A DNA stretch of 64,000 nt from an uncultured Flavobacteriaceae bacterium (GCA_937944485.1 CALDYU010000005.1:451998-515997); one strand, 5' to 3'; shown: positions 36,939 to 45,211, numbered from the stretch's first letter. The notes: generated by a model from the sequence alone, not told the origin. A program made the numbers and translations.

Positions 36939-37398
36939 AAGCAGTAAATTATGATGCGAAAAATTGGCAGAAAATCAGTATCGCAACAGGCTTGAAATAG
37001 CACTAAAACTGGCAATGCGCTTATTTTCAGTAAACGAAATGTTAAAGGTTAATGAATACAATGGATTCAAAGCTTTTTTTAGTTGAAAAATGTTTTAACT
37101 CGATGTTATAGAAACAAAGCGCTTTTTTCATTTTGATTTTTTTACGTAAAAATTGAGTCAAAAATAGCTCGATGAAAAGACATGATTTTTTAGGTTAAAT
37201 TCAATCCAAAATCTAGCATCAATTTTCATCCCCAAATTACCCCCAAAAGCATTCCACTTGTTTAAATCTTGACATAGGTTTTAGGAGCTGTAAGAGACTT
37301 TCTATTATCACGCATCAATTTATATACTGGAAAAGATAAAATGTCTCACAGAAGATAAAACCTGCGTTAGACATTATTAATCGATAATAATACAAACA
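36939..37398. other. Non-coding stretch downstream of the resolvase
   Basis: About 460 AT-rich bases with several T-runs (e.g. after AAAGC at 37071) and a near-palindrome ATTATTAATCGATAATAAT at 37371-37389 just before the next start. No gene is supportable; it could hold control or origin sequences. Confidence 0.4.
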
Positions 37399-37620
37399 AT
37401 GATTAAAAGAATAAAACATTTCTCTGCGAATGAAGTTGTAAGAATGTTAGAAAACAACGATGCTAAAGAAGTTGCAAAAGAAAAAAGAGCAAATAACATT
37501 TTCGATAAGTTGAAGAATCATGTTATGACAGCTAGAAATTCAAAATCGGAGGTTCAACCATCCAAAAGCATATTTGAAAAATTGAAGGCTCACGCAATGG
37601 AAGTCAAGAATTCTAAATAA
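37399..37620 (+). CDS. Small basic protein with an internal duplication
   Basis: A 73-residue, Lys-rich, helical protein. Two related units are visible: NIFDKLKNHVMTARNSKSE and SIFEKLKAHAMEVKNSK. I do not recognise it. It is followed after 7 bases by another small gene and then the polymerase-like gene, so all three may be co-expressed and linked to element replication. Confidence 0.6.
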   Translation: MIKRIKHFSANEVVRMLENNDAKEVAKEKRANNIFDKLKNHVMTARNSKSEVQPSKSIFEKLKAHAMEVKNSK

Positions 37621-37627
37621 AAAAGAA

Positions 37628-37816
37628 ATGAACGGAAATGAACAACATTATTATCTCCATAAAGACAGGAGATACGAAAATATGAGGCAACTAAGAGAAG
37701 CATTGGGAATAACATCCCGAGCATTCAGATGTAAAGTGAAAGATGGAGAAATCCAAAAGATAACTAACAGTCAACATGGACATTATGAAAGTACCGAACA
37801 AAAGAAGAAAGGTTAA
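37628..37816 (+). CDS. Small helix-turn-helix-like protein
   Basis: A 62-residue protein with NMRQLREALGITSRAFRCKVKDGEIQKI, which resembles a short HTH such as those of excisionases and element-borne regulators. Its end overlaps the next gene by 41 bases (or 32 if that gene starts at 37785). Candidate directionality factor or replication regulator; inference only. Confidence 0.6.
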   Translation: MNGNEQHYYLHKDRRYENMRQLREALGITSRAFRCKVKDGEIQKITNSQHGHYESTEQKKKG

Positions 37817-39161
37817 GAAAAGACCAATCGAAAAAAATTATAGATGTAAACTACCTAAAACTGTAATTGATGCAGTAAATATTTTAAATCTAACTGAAAA
37901 CAAAAAAGAAAAATCATTTGAATTTATATACAACTTAATTAGTATTTCGATAAAAGAAAATGGCTTTTCAGATAACTATGTTCAAGTGTATTCAAAGGAT
38001 TTGTCAAGTGGTTATAAATCGTGGTTAGATGTATTATTAGAATCAGGAGTAGTAAAAACTGATAATCACTATGAAAATAGAGGAGAGAATACTAAATGCA
38101 AGCAATACAGAGTGAATAGAGAGGTTATTGATGGTACTTATAAATTAAATACCACAACCATAAAGTATAAGGAAACTCCTAAACTCAAACAGAGTTTATT
38201 GCAACAGGGTTTTGAAAAATCGGTTAAAAGCATTGAATTTCCAAAAGAGAAATTAGAGAGCGAACTTAAATCAATGGCAGATTCTATTGATAAAAATAGT
38301 GTCGTTCTAAATGAAGATATACCTAATGGAAACTATAAAATAATTTATAATAGAACCCAACTTAAAGAGTATTATTCTAGTAAAGAGAAGGCTTTAGAAA
38401 AAGCTAGAGAACTTAACAAAGATTTGATACTACATGAAAATAAGTTGTATTTGAAAAAGCTTGATAGTTTCATAAATGAAAGAAGATTAGATTCTGAAAT
38501 GTCCAACCATAATGCATTATTCAGATTAATTGATGGATGCTATAAATGTGGCAGAAATGAAACCAATTATAGATTTGATACCCCCTTTAGTAATCTTAGC
38601 AAAAAGTTGTTTGGAGTAATCAAAGAGCATAACGGATTAGTTGAAATAGATGCAAAGAATAGTCAATATGCATTACTGGCAAATCTAATTGGAGAAGAAG
38701 ATTCTTTGTTTTATGACGATGCAACTAAAGGCGTATTGTATGATAAAATCAAAGATAAGTTCAATATTTCTAGGGATGAATCCAAGAGTTTAATGATGCT
38801 TATTGTATTTGGTAAGTTGGATAATAACACTCCACATAAAGAAGCATTTAAAAAGATGTACTCAAATGCAAACAATTTCATTGAAGAGTATAAAAAGAAA
38901 AATCCCGAGAACATCCAATCAAGAACTATTAAAAGCCAAAAGGATTATTACAAGGCATTACCTATTAGATTGCAACGAATGGAATCTGATTTTTGGATTG
39001 ATGGTGTATTGACAGAATGCTACAAAAGAAATATTAATGCCATTTCTAGGCATGATAGTATTACAGTTCACAAGCAAGACAAACAAGAGGTTATTGATAT
39101 TATAGAGGTATTAGCTAAAGAAAAAAGTTTGATTTTTAAATTGGATACATACGTTAAATAA
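37776..39161 (+). CDS. Putative compact family A DNA polymerase-like replication protein
   Basis: A 461-residue protein. Residues ~65-115 look like a winged helix (SKDLSSGYKSWLDVLLESGVV). The C-terminal part carries three motifs in the order of family A polymerases. A-like: LVEIDAKNSQYALLANL, with Asp292. B-like: R333-x3-K337-x7-F345-G346, the same spacing as motif B of Pol I. C-like: SRHDSITV, with His426-Asp427. No exonuclease domain is visible. It may replicate the excised element or prime its synthesis. Start could also be ATG 37785. Motif matching is by eye. Confidence 0.6.
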   Translation: MDIMKVPNKRRKVKKRPIEKNYRCKLPKTVIDAVNILNLTENKKEKSFEFIYNLISISIKENGFSDNYVQVYSKDLSSGYKSWLDVLLESGVVKTDNHYENRGENTKCKQYRVNREVIDGTYKLNTTTIKYKETPKLKQSLLQQGFEKSVKSIEFPKEKLESELKSMADSIDKNSVVLNEDIPNGNYKIIYNRTQLKEYYSSKEKALEKARELNKDLILHENKLYLKKLDSFINERRLDSEMSNHNALFRLIDGCYKCGRNETNYRFDTPFSNLSKKLFGVIKEHNGLVEIDAKNSQYALLANLIGEEDSLFYDDATKGVLYDKIKDKFNISRDESKSLMMLIVFGKLDNNTPHKEAFKKMYSNANNFIEEYKKKNPENIQSRTIKSQKDYYKALPIRLQRMESDFWIDGVLTECYKRNINAISRHDSITVHKQDKQEVIDIIEVLAKEKSLIFKLDTYVK

Positions 39162-39452
39162 CCACTTACTTAATGCAAGTTTTCATGCTCCTTCATGTTG
39201 CCAAAAAATATGTCCATAAACAATATATACAACATATTGTTCTCACGACACTTGTTAACATAAGGATTAATAAGATATATTTTTAGTATTAAATATATTA
39301 TTAGGGAGTTAGTATAAATTGGAGATTTAGAGGTAGTAAATAGAATATTTGATTTTAAGTAGTCAAATAAAAAAGAGGTGGCGAATTTTTCATCTACAAT
39401 TCAACGCGAAATGGAATTGCTCACAGATTCCAATTAATCAAAAATAAACACA
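39162..39452. other. Non-coding stretch with an inverted repeat
   Basis: About 290 bases. Perfect 8-bp arms AACAATAT / ATATTGTT lie at 39219-39226 and 39234-39241, 7 bases apart, a candidate regulator site. No gene seen. Confidence 0.45.
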
Positions 39453-39965
39453 ATGAAGAAGTCTATCCGCAAGATAGACCTCAACGTTATATTTGAGCCA
39501 GCACTTACGTTCAATGACTTTGCCATTTACTTATCCATATTAGGAATACTACCAAATGGAGCAAGGAAAGCACATCTCATCTCTTCGACAAACATATTTG
39601 AGGTGTGCGGCATTGTACAGCAAGGGCAATCAAGGTCTTTGAAGAAATTGGAAAGACTAGGTTTCATCAAGATAACAAGAGGTAGATACCAAAGTAAGTT
39701 CAAGATTAATAGAACCTACGGAAATCATATCAAAATAGAACATACACAATTTAACAACCTCATCTCTGGTCATAAAGCGTTCACACGCAGAATGAGAGCG
39801 ATAGTTATAGCAAACGGTAAAAGTGATATACCAAGATACCGCATGGCTAGAACATTGTTCAAAGAGAGCCTAAGCTATGAGGAATACTATAAATTAAAAA
39901 GATTGTTCCAAACAAAGGACAAAAACAATTTGGAAATGGACATTGCACTCTCCACTTCCAAATAA
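39453..39965 (+). CDS. Winged-helix-like hypothetical protein
   Basis: A 170-residue basic protein. The segment NIFEVCGIVQQGQSRSLKKLERLGFIKITRGRYQSKF has the shape of a winged helix (recognition helix then beta wing), suggesting DNA binding. The C-terminal third is helical. Family not recognised. It precedes a 206-residue protein by 44 bases, and the two end at a shared terminator at 40677, so they probably form a unit. Confidence 0.65.
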   Translation: MKKSIRKIDLNVIFEPALTFNDFAIYLSILGILPNGARKAHLISSTNIFEVCGIVQQGQSRSLKKLERLGFIKITRGRYQSKFKINRTYGNHIKIEHTQFNNLISGHKAFTRRMRAIVIANGKSDIPRYRMARTLFKESLSYEEYYKLKRLFQTKDKNNLEMDIALSTSK

Positions 39966-40009
39966 TAAACAGAAAAGAGCGCAAGATTATTTTAAAAAAG
40001 AGAATAGAC

Positions 40010-40630
40010 ATGACTGATTCAGTTAGTAAAAAAAGAGAAGTATTGTACACCAACGAAGCCATAAGAGCCAGTAAAACAAGAGTTGCAGAGGGCGTACTAA
40101 CATTACTCAATGAGTACAAAGAAGTATATCAGGAGCAAATCAACGAAGAAGCACCAATTGATGAAATAGTAAACGCAATCAATACAGGTAATGAAGTAGA
40201 GGAGTTCATTAAATTGAGACACAAAGAGGATTTAAAGAACCTAAAGACAAACTTTCCTCATATAGACCAAGAGAAAGCACTATCTATATTCAAAGAGGAA
40301 ACAGAAAAGGTAGCAGAACAACTAATCTCAATTGCATCCAATATCCAACTTAGATTAAAAGGAGAGGGGATAACAATAGAACACTTCGTATTGAATGATG
40401 AGTTCTCCTTGAATAGCAAAGTAAAGGGTAGGATAAAAAATATGTCAACCACCTATTGCACAAACAAGAAGCAAAAAGAGGTACGAGACCTAGCAAATAA
40501 ACTATCCAAGTTGATTAAATCAGCAATAGATAACGGTGTACTAGCATCAAACAGATTAGGTACAAATGCCGAAAATATTATCAATATAAACACAGGAGAG
40601 ATAAATCACCGCTACATAGCGAGATTGTAA
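40010..40630 (+). CDS. Helical hypothetical protein
   Basis: A 206-residue, charged, mostly helical protein without membrane segments or known motif. Notable stretches are EEVEEFIKLRHKEDLKNLK and VRDLANKLSKLIKSAIDNGVL. Co-directional with the winged-helix-like gene and followed by a strong terminator, so the pair is one transcript. No function can be assigned. Confidence 0.65.
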   Translation: MTDSVSKKREVLYTNEAIRASKTRVAEGVLTLLNEYKEVYQEQINEEAPIDEIVNAINTGNEVEEFIKLRHKEDLKNLKTNFPHIDQEKALSIFKEETEKVAEQLISIASNIQLRLKGEGITIEHFVLNDEFSLNSKVKGRIKNMSTTYCTNKKQKEVRDLANKLSKLIKSAIDNGVLASNRLGTNAENIININTGEINHRYIARL

Positions 40631-40676
40631 GAAATAGATGGTTGACATTCAGCCACCTACATTTGTCAACACCCGA

Positions 40677-40707
40677 AGCCTGCGTTTCATATTCGCAGGC
40701 TTTTTTT
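40677..40707 (+). terminator. Rho-independent terminator inside the element
   Basis: Perfect 8-bp arms AGCCTGCG / CGCAGGCT, 9-base loop, followed by T's; 46 bases after the preceding stop. Confidence 0.9.
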
Positions 40708-40820
40708 AGTTGAGAGTACCAAATTTATTTTTCTATTAGTATTTCTTATCGGAGAATCCATAAACATTGGAAAAACCAATACTAGAAAACTAAGATTAAC
40801 CTATCATAAAGCATAAAATA

Positions 40821-41102
40821 ATGGAAGAAACTAAAAAAATAGGCAGACCTAAAAAATTAGGATTGCGATTTGAAATAAAAAAGAAGATTTCCAAGACCTT
40901 AGAGAACTACTTTAATTCAGAAGATTACTTACACGATATTCAGTTAAAGAATGGCAACAACCGCCTTAAAACTCACTTAGGATTGCTATCATACATACTA
41001 CCAAAGGCAGAATCTATAAAATCCCAAATGTTAGGACTTGATGAAGATGAGATGAAAGAATTGATTGAGTCAGTTAAGGATGAATTAAGCAAAAGAGCAT
41101 AG
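40821..41102 (+). CDS. Hypothetical protein with an AT-hook-like N-terminus
   Basis: A 93-residue protein starting MEETKKIGRPKKLGLRFEIKKK. The GRP core flanked by Lys is an AT-hook-like minor-groove binding motif; the rest is helical with an acidic C-terminus (LDEDEMKELIESVKDEL). It might be a DNA-binding accessory factor. The next small gene starts 4 bases later. Confidence 0.6.
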   Translation: MEETKKIGRPKKLGLRFEIKKKISKTLENYFNSEDYLHDIQLKNGNNRLKTHLGLLSYILPKAESIKSQMLGLDEDEMKELIESVKDELSKRA

Positions 41103-41106
41103 CATC

Positions 41107-41301
41107 ATGGGTACACTAAGAAAGATTGGAGAGGGAATATCACAGAAGACACCTAATGCAAATGATGCTACTTGCCCCTTAGTATTCAAAAAGAATGGCA
41201 AGTATTATACAGATGTTGATTATAAAACAGAATTGACAGAAGAACAAGTAAAGGACTTAACTGTAATTGCATTTGAAGAACAGACAACAACCTTACCATA
41301 A
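41107..41301 (+). CDS. Small hypothetical protein
   Basis: A 64-residue protein with LVFKKNGKYYTDVDYKTELTEEQVKDL; no membrane segment or recognised family. It starts 4 bases after the AT-hook-like gene and is followed by a terminator at 41353, consistent with a two-gene transcript. Confidence 0.55.
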   Translation: MGTLRKIGEGISQKTPNANDATCPLVFKKNGKYYTDVDYKTELTEEQVKDLTVIAFEEQTTTLP

Positions 41302-41352
41302 AGGCACACCATATTTAAGAAAATTAGTTTTTGTTTAACTGATTCTTTTTTG

Positions 41353-41388
41353 AAGACCATTAGGAGCAATCCTTTTGGTCTTTTTTTT
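41353..41388 (+). terminator. Rho-independent terminator
   Basis: AAGACCA / TGGTCTT outer stem, 2-by-2 internal loop, AGGA / TCCT inner stem with GCAA tetraloop, followed by T's. It excludes a reading frame that would begin in it at 41375. Confidence 0.85.
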
Positions 41389-41500
41389 ACTTCTTGTATT
41401 TCTGTCGGTATGCAGCATTATTAATATACAGGCCTATAACCCATACAAGAGCAAAGGCAATTACACCTCCAATAATTTCATACCAAGTAAGGTCTTCCAT
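41387..41500 (-). CDS. 37-residue single-pass membrane protein
   Basis: Reads MEDLTWYEIIGGVIAFALVW... with a single hydrophobic segment (about residues 9-26) and a basic tail ending RQKYKK, as in small one-helix proteins with an N-out/C-in topology. It is too short for usual gene calling. The terminator at 41353-41388 overlaps its end. Function unknown. Confidence 0.55.
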   Translation of the reverse strand: MEDLTWYEIIGGVIAFALVWVIGLYINNAAYRQKYKK

Positions 41501-41518
41501 ATAGCAATATTAAGAAAA

Positions 41519-41650
41519 ATGGAAAATGTATTGGATAAACTGGAATTAGGTAATGTTAAACAACTAAGAAAAAATCTGTTAGTCGTTTCAGCAACTGCAA
41601 TTGCAGTAAGTCAATTTCTACAACATCAATTAGGCATCAATTTTTATTAA
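41519..41650 (+). CDS. Possible 43-residue membrane-associated peptide
   Basis: From ATG 41519: MENVLDKLELGNVKQLRKN followed by a short hydrophobic stretch LLVVSATAIAVSQFL. It is divergent from the 37-residue gene with only 18 bases between the starts, too little for two separate promoters, so one of the two may not be real. The longer frame from 41375 begins inside a terminator and is rejected. Confidence 0.35.
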   Translation: MENVLDKLELGNVKQLRKNLLVVSATAIAVSQFLQHQLGINFY

Positions 41651-41870
41651 AAATTAGATGTATTGGAATATTTCCTTATTTTTGGATTTTTTCCAATATA
41701 TTTAAATTGATAAAACAGAAACCATACGGCGGCAGCCACAAACCCAATTCTAAATTTGATTTATGCATGAAAGAAGAAATATGAAAAATTAAGAAATGAT
41801 TCCTCAATGGATTCATTAAAAACGTGTTGCCATTGACTTGTGCTTTCCAAAAATTGTAATTAATTTCGCA

Positions 41871-41881
41871 TACTATAGTTA
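41871..41881. promoter_or_regulatory. Single C-box-like site before the first methyltransferase
   Basis: TACTATAGTTA, containing the palindrome ACTATAGT found twice upstream of the C gene. It lies 20 bases before the methyltransferase ATG, close to the expected transcription start, and would suit repression by the C protein. Confidence 0.6.
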
Positions 41882-41900
41882 TCAATATTTATTACCCTAT

Positions 41901-42725
41901 ATGACAAAGAAAACGCCTGTCTTATTTCGATACCCTGGAGGTAAGTTTTATGCCATAAAACTGCTATCGAGATTTTGGGAAAATGTCTCACATGACGAAT
42001 ACAGAGAGCCTTTTGTTGGAGGTGGAAGTGTGTTTTTCTCAAAGAAAAAGGCTAATGTAAATTGGTTAAACGACCTTGATGACGAATTAATCCAAACTTA
42101 TAAGAGCATAAAAAGTAAAAAGGGCAGAAATATTTTAATAAATAAATTCCAAACTGAGGTTGCTAACAAAGAGAGGTGGAGAGAGGTTTATGAGTTTATT
42201 CCTAGTTCTGATATAGATGTAGCTTGGAAATATTATTATTTGAATAGGACTTCTTTTAGTGGAAAATTGGTTTCTCCAGCTTGGGGCTATCGTCCTAAAC
42301 GTAGTTTACCACCTGAACGATGGCATGAAAGAATCTTACCATGTGGTGAAAAACTAGAAAAGGCAAAGCTAACTTCCTTAGATTTTGAAAAGGTTATCTC
42401 CGCAAAAAGTAAAAATGAAGTTCTTATGTTTGTGGACCCTCCATATTTTAAACCACCTAAGACCAAGCATTATAGAAATGGTTTTGATTTAAAGGACCAT
42501 GAAAGACTTGCTAAATCTTTGAGTAAAACGCAGCATAAATTTTTCTTGACCTACGATGATTGCGAAGAAGTTAGAAATCTATATTCTTGGGCTAGAATAC
42601 ATGAGGTAAAATTTTTCTATCGTGTTGATAATTCGAATGCTGAGAATGGTAAAAGGAAAATGGGGTTTGAATTAATAATTACTAACTACGATTTGCCCAA
42701 ACAAGGGTTATTGTTTGAAGAATAA
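41901..42725 (+). CDS. D12-class DNA adenine-N6 methyltransferase 1
   Basis: A 274-residue Dam-like (alpha-class) methyltransferase. SAM-binding motif I is RYPGGK at residues 10-15, REPFVGGGSVFF follows at about 35-46, and the catalytic motif is DPPY at 179-182. ATG 41901 is chosen because RYPGGK lies close to the N-terminus in the family; the frame open from 41838 adds residues upstream of the C-box. It protects the element and host DNA from the paired nuclease. Its neighbour is a clear paralogue, so each probably modifies one strand of an asymmetric target. Confidence 0.92.
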   Translation: MTKKTPVLFRYPGGKFYAIKLLSRFWENVSHDEYREPFVGGGSVFFSKKKANVNWLNDLDDELIQTYKSIKSKKGRNILINKFQTEVANKERWREVYEFIPSSDIDVAWKYYYLNRTSFSGKLVSPAWGYRPKRSLPPERWHERILPCGEKLEKAKLTSLDFEKVISAKSKNEVLMFVDPPYFKPPKTKHYRNGFDLKDHERLAKSLSKTQHKFFLTYDDCEEVRNLYSWARIHEVKFFYRVDNSNAENGKRKMGFELIITNYDLPKQGLLFEE

Positions 42726-42727
42726 AA

Positions 42728-43561
42728 ATGCACGAATATAAAATAAATCAATACATAAAATCTTCGGATTACAGTAAATCTCCTTTTAGATATCCGGGAG
42801 GGAAGTTTTATGCTTTAAAGCATATAATTCCGTTTTTAGATGTTGTCAAACATGACGAATATAGAGAGCCTTTTGTTGGAGGTGGAAGTGTGTTTTTTGG
42901 AAAAAAGAAAGTTGAATCTAATTGGATAAATGACATAGAACCTGAGATAATTAATGTTTATGACCAATTATCTAATGATGCAAAGTTCATTCATTTTAAG
43001 GATTTATTCAATAATGAAATTGCATCAAAAGACAGACACAAACAAGTGAGAGATTTGTCAGTAAATTCAGAGCTTGAAAGAGCTTTTAAAACTTATTATC
43101 TAAATAGAACGTCATACTCTGGTATAATAAATAAACCTGCTTGGGGCTACAAGGATGGGAAAAGTTCACCGCCTGAAAATTGGAAGAATTTTCTATTAAA
43201 TGCTAACAAGAAACTACAAGATGTAAAAGTTACCAATTTAGATTTTGAAAAAGTAATAAATGCTAAATCAAAAAGCAAGGATGTTCTAATGTATCTTGAT
43301 CCACCTTACTTTTTAGCTGACCAAAAAAGAGCTTACACAAAGTCTTTTGAACTTAATGACCATAATAGGTTAATGAAGACATTGAAAAATACTAAGTATA
43401 AATTTTGTCTTTCGTATGATGATTGTAAAGAGATACGTGAATTGTATAACTGGGCAAATATTTATGAAAAGAGCTGGCTATATAATACTGCGAATAGTAA
43501 CGGAGAATCAAGAATGAAAGGCAATGAGCTAATCATAACCAATTATAGCGTTATACTTTGA
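42728..43561 (+). CDS. D12-class DNA adenine-N6 methyltransferase 2
   Basis: A 277-residue paralogue of the preceding enzyme, sharing long identical stretches such as HDEYREPFVGGGSVFF. RYPGGK is at residues 21-26 and DPPY at 191-194. It starts 2 bases after the first methyltransferase stop, so they are translated together. The stop overlaps the convergent nuclease gene by 11 bases. Two adenine methyltransferases of one class next to a nuclease is typical of type II systems with an asymmetric recognition sequence. Confidence 0.92.
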   Translation: MHEYKINQYIKSSDYSKSPFRYPGGKFYALKHIIPFLDVVKHDEYREPFVGGGSVFFGKKKVESNWINDIEPEIINVYDQLSNDAKFIHFKDLFNNEIASKDRHKQVRDLSVNSELERAFKTYYLNRTSYSGIINKPAWGYKDGKSSPPENWKNFLLNANKKLQDVKVTNLDFEKVINAKSKSKDVLMYLDPPYFLADQKRAYTKSFELNDHNRLMKTLKNTKYKFCLSYDDCKEIRELYNWANIYEKSWLYNTANSNGESRMKGNELIITNYSVIL

Positions 43562-44798
43562 AAATGTTTCTAATTGACTCTTCATTAAGTTCAAATTTCA
43601 AAAGGTCAACATATTTTATTTTTTGAAGAGCATTTATACGATGATTAATAACAGTATGTTGCTGCAGTAGGTCGGTAGGGATACAAAATATTTGCCACTT
43701 TAATTCACAATCAATTCCAATTTCATTAGAGTATTTCTTCACTAGTGGAGGATCTAGTGCTAACATTAAATATTCAAAATCTGATTTTAAGTATAATCGA
43801 CTTTGTGTAGGATGGTCATTAACTCTACCTCTTGTTAATTGGGTTTCAGTTGCTACGATTGATTCTTTACCTCTAAATCGACAATTGTTTGTTGACACTC
43901 CTTTAACTTGGAAAAACTTATAAGCACCTTTAATATTAACGGCAAAATCGGCTTTATCTCCTCTTTCCTTTTTTAATGGAACTGGATTTAAGGACTTAAT
44001 TTTATATTGAGACAGAAAATTATTTATTGCAATCTCTCGAGCAAAACCTCGAATGGACATATCCCATATTCTAAAATTACCATCAGTTAAAATTGTATCT
44101 AAAATGATTTCCGATTTTAAATTTAACTTCTGACTTGATTTAGGTAATTGCTCTAAATCGAAATCCTTTGGGATATGATTTTGCGATTCCAAATCAATTT
44201 TATTGACCCCTATTCGTTTAAAATTATTCAATCCTTCATGTGTTTGCCACATTACTTTAAATGGACTCATAATTTTGTTATTATCCAACTGATGTCTAGG
44301 AATTTCTTTGTGGTTTAAGAAAAGAATATTCAGTGGTTCATATGAAATAAGACCTACTAAGTATTCCGCAAAATGGTCAATACTATGATAATAATCCATT
44401 GATTCTCGCTCAGATTTTGCACCATGTGTCTTATGGGTTTTGTATTGAACAAATCCATTCTTAGTTCCCGCCATGTTAGGAGTTTTAAGCTGTAAAGTAT
44501 GATTATTGACTTTTAAGTCAACAACATCATCGCCACCCATCTGAATCGCTTCATGATTGTTTTCTTCCAAAACGTATTTAAAGACAGATTCAAAAGCATG
44601 TCCTTTAACCGTCCTGAAAACTGGAGAGTTATCAGCAATTAAACTATCAAAATCTGAATTTTGTAATTGTAGAGAATCTACTAAAGAATGTAATTTTATA
44701 TTTTCAGGTAAATCAGTTACATCTTCTACGCCATAAACGTTTTGTAGATTTTTTATTATTTCGCCAATTCTTCCTGTGCCGTAATCATTTTTTTTCAT
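43551..44798 (-). CDS. Probable type II restriction endonuclease with two PD-(D/E)xK-like sites
   Basis: A 415-residue protein between a C-protein gene and two methyltransferases. Two nuclease-like blocks are visible. N-terminal: E70 in GHAFES, D91/D94, then Q103-L-K105 (HTLQLKT). C-terminal: E255 in GFAREIAINNF, D281/D284 in GDKADF, then Q297-V-K299 (FFQVKG). Both fit the E...D...(Q/E)xK pattern of PD-(D/E)xK nucleases. I do not recognise a named enzyme. The start overlaps the C gene by 14 bases, which would delay nuclease synthesis relative to C. Confidence 0.75.
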   Translation of the reverse strand: MKKNDYGTGRIGEIIKNLQNVYGVEDVTDLPENIKLHSLVDSLQLQNSDFDSLIADNSPVFRTVKGHAFESVFKYVLEENNHEAIQMGGDDVVDLKVNNHTLQLKTPNMAGTKNGFVQYKTHKTHGAKSERESMDYYHSIDHFAEYLVGLISYEPLNILFLNHKEIPRHQLDNNKIMSPFKVMWQTHEGLNNFKRIGVNKIDLESQNHIPKDFDLEQLPKSSQKLNLKSEIILDTILTDGNFRIWDMSIRGFAREIAINNFLSQYKIKSLNPVPLKKERGDKADFAVNIKGAYKFFQVKGVSTNNCRFRGKESIVATETQLTRGRVNDHPTQSRLYLKSDFEYLMLALDPPLVKKYSNEIGIDCELKWQIFCIPTDLLQQHTVINHRINALQKIKYVDLLKFELNEESIRNIFKV

Positions 44799-45012
44799 TT
44801 TTAAAAAGTTGCTCTAATGTTATTTCTAATGCATTAGCAACCTTTTCAATATTGATGAGAGTAATGTTTTTCTCAGCTCTCTCTATCATTCCGATGTATG
44901 TTCTATGTAAGTCAGCTCTATGAGCAAGTTCTTCTTGGGAAAGTCCCTTTTGTTTTCTTAACATCCTCACTTTACGGCCGAACAACTGAAGTACTTTAGA
45001 ATCTACTTTCAT
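44785..45012 (-). CDS. Restriction-modification controller (C) protein
   Basis: A 75-residue XRE-type helix-turn-helix protein: GRKVRMLRKQKGLSQEELAHRADLHRTYIGMIERAEKNITL, typical of C proteins in size and sequence. Such proteins bind C-boxes and activate their own gene and the downstream nuclease gene, giving a delay so that methylation comes first. Two ACTATAGT sites upstream (45035-45076) match the C-box type. Confidence 0.9.
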   Translation of the reverse strand: MKVDSKVLQLFGRKVRMLRKQKGLSQEELAHRADLHRTYIGMIERAEKNITLINIEKVANALEITLEQLFKNEKK

Positions 45013-45034
45013 TGCTAATTTTAATGTGAGTAAA

Positions 45035-45076
45035 GCTAACTATAGTATTCAATACTAACTACATACTATAGTTAGC
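45035..45076. promoter_or_regulatory. C-box operator of the restriction-modification system
   Basis: Perfect inverted repeat GCTAACTATAGTA (45035-45047) / TACTATAGTTAGC (45064-45076), each arm holding the palindrome ACTATAGT, as in known C-boxes (ACT-n-AGT). The 16-base spacer contains a weaker AGTATTCAATACT element. It lies 23-64 bases upstream of the C-gene start. Confidence 0.85.
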
Positions 45077-45151
45077 ATTTGATTTAATTATCATTAATAG
45101 CAGAGTAAAATTTCAATTTATTGATTTTAAAATCAAACGAAGGGTGGACAA

Positions 45152-45185
45152 TAAAAAAGCTGACTATAAATACATAGTCAGCTTT
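45152..45185 (-). terminator. Terminator after the secreted hypothetical gene
   Basis: Perfect 12-bp arms AAAGCTGACTAT / ATAGTCAGCTTT, 6-base loop. On the minus strand it runs into TTTT, so it ends the gene at 45212-45700. Confidence 0.85.
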
Positions 45186-45211
45186 AATAGATGTATATAG
45201 TTGAGAATAAT

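Noticed and set aside
39453-40630. Relaxase/mobilisation pair
   Set aside because: No HUH (His-hydrophobic-His) or other relaxase motif is visible in either protein; the first looks like a winged helix.
41375-41518. Plus-strand frame continuous with the 43-residue peptide
   Set aside because: It begins inside the T-run of a terminator and is antisense to the 37-residue membrane gene.
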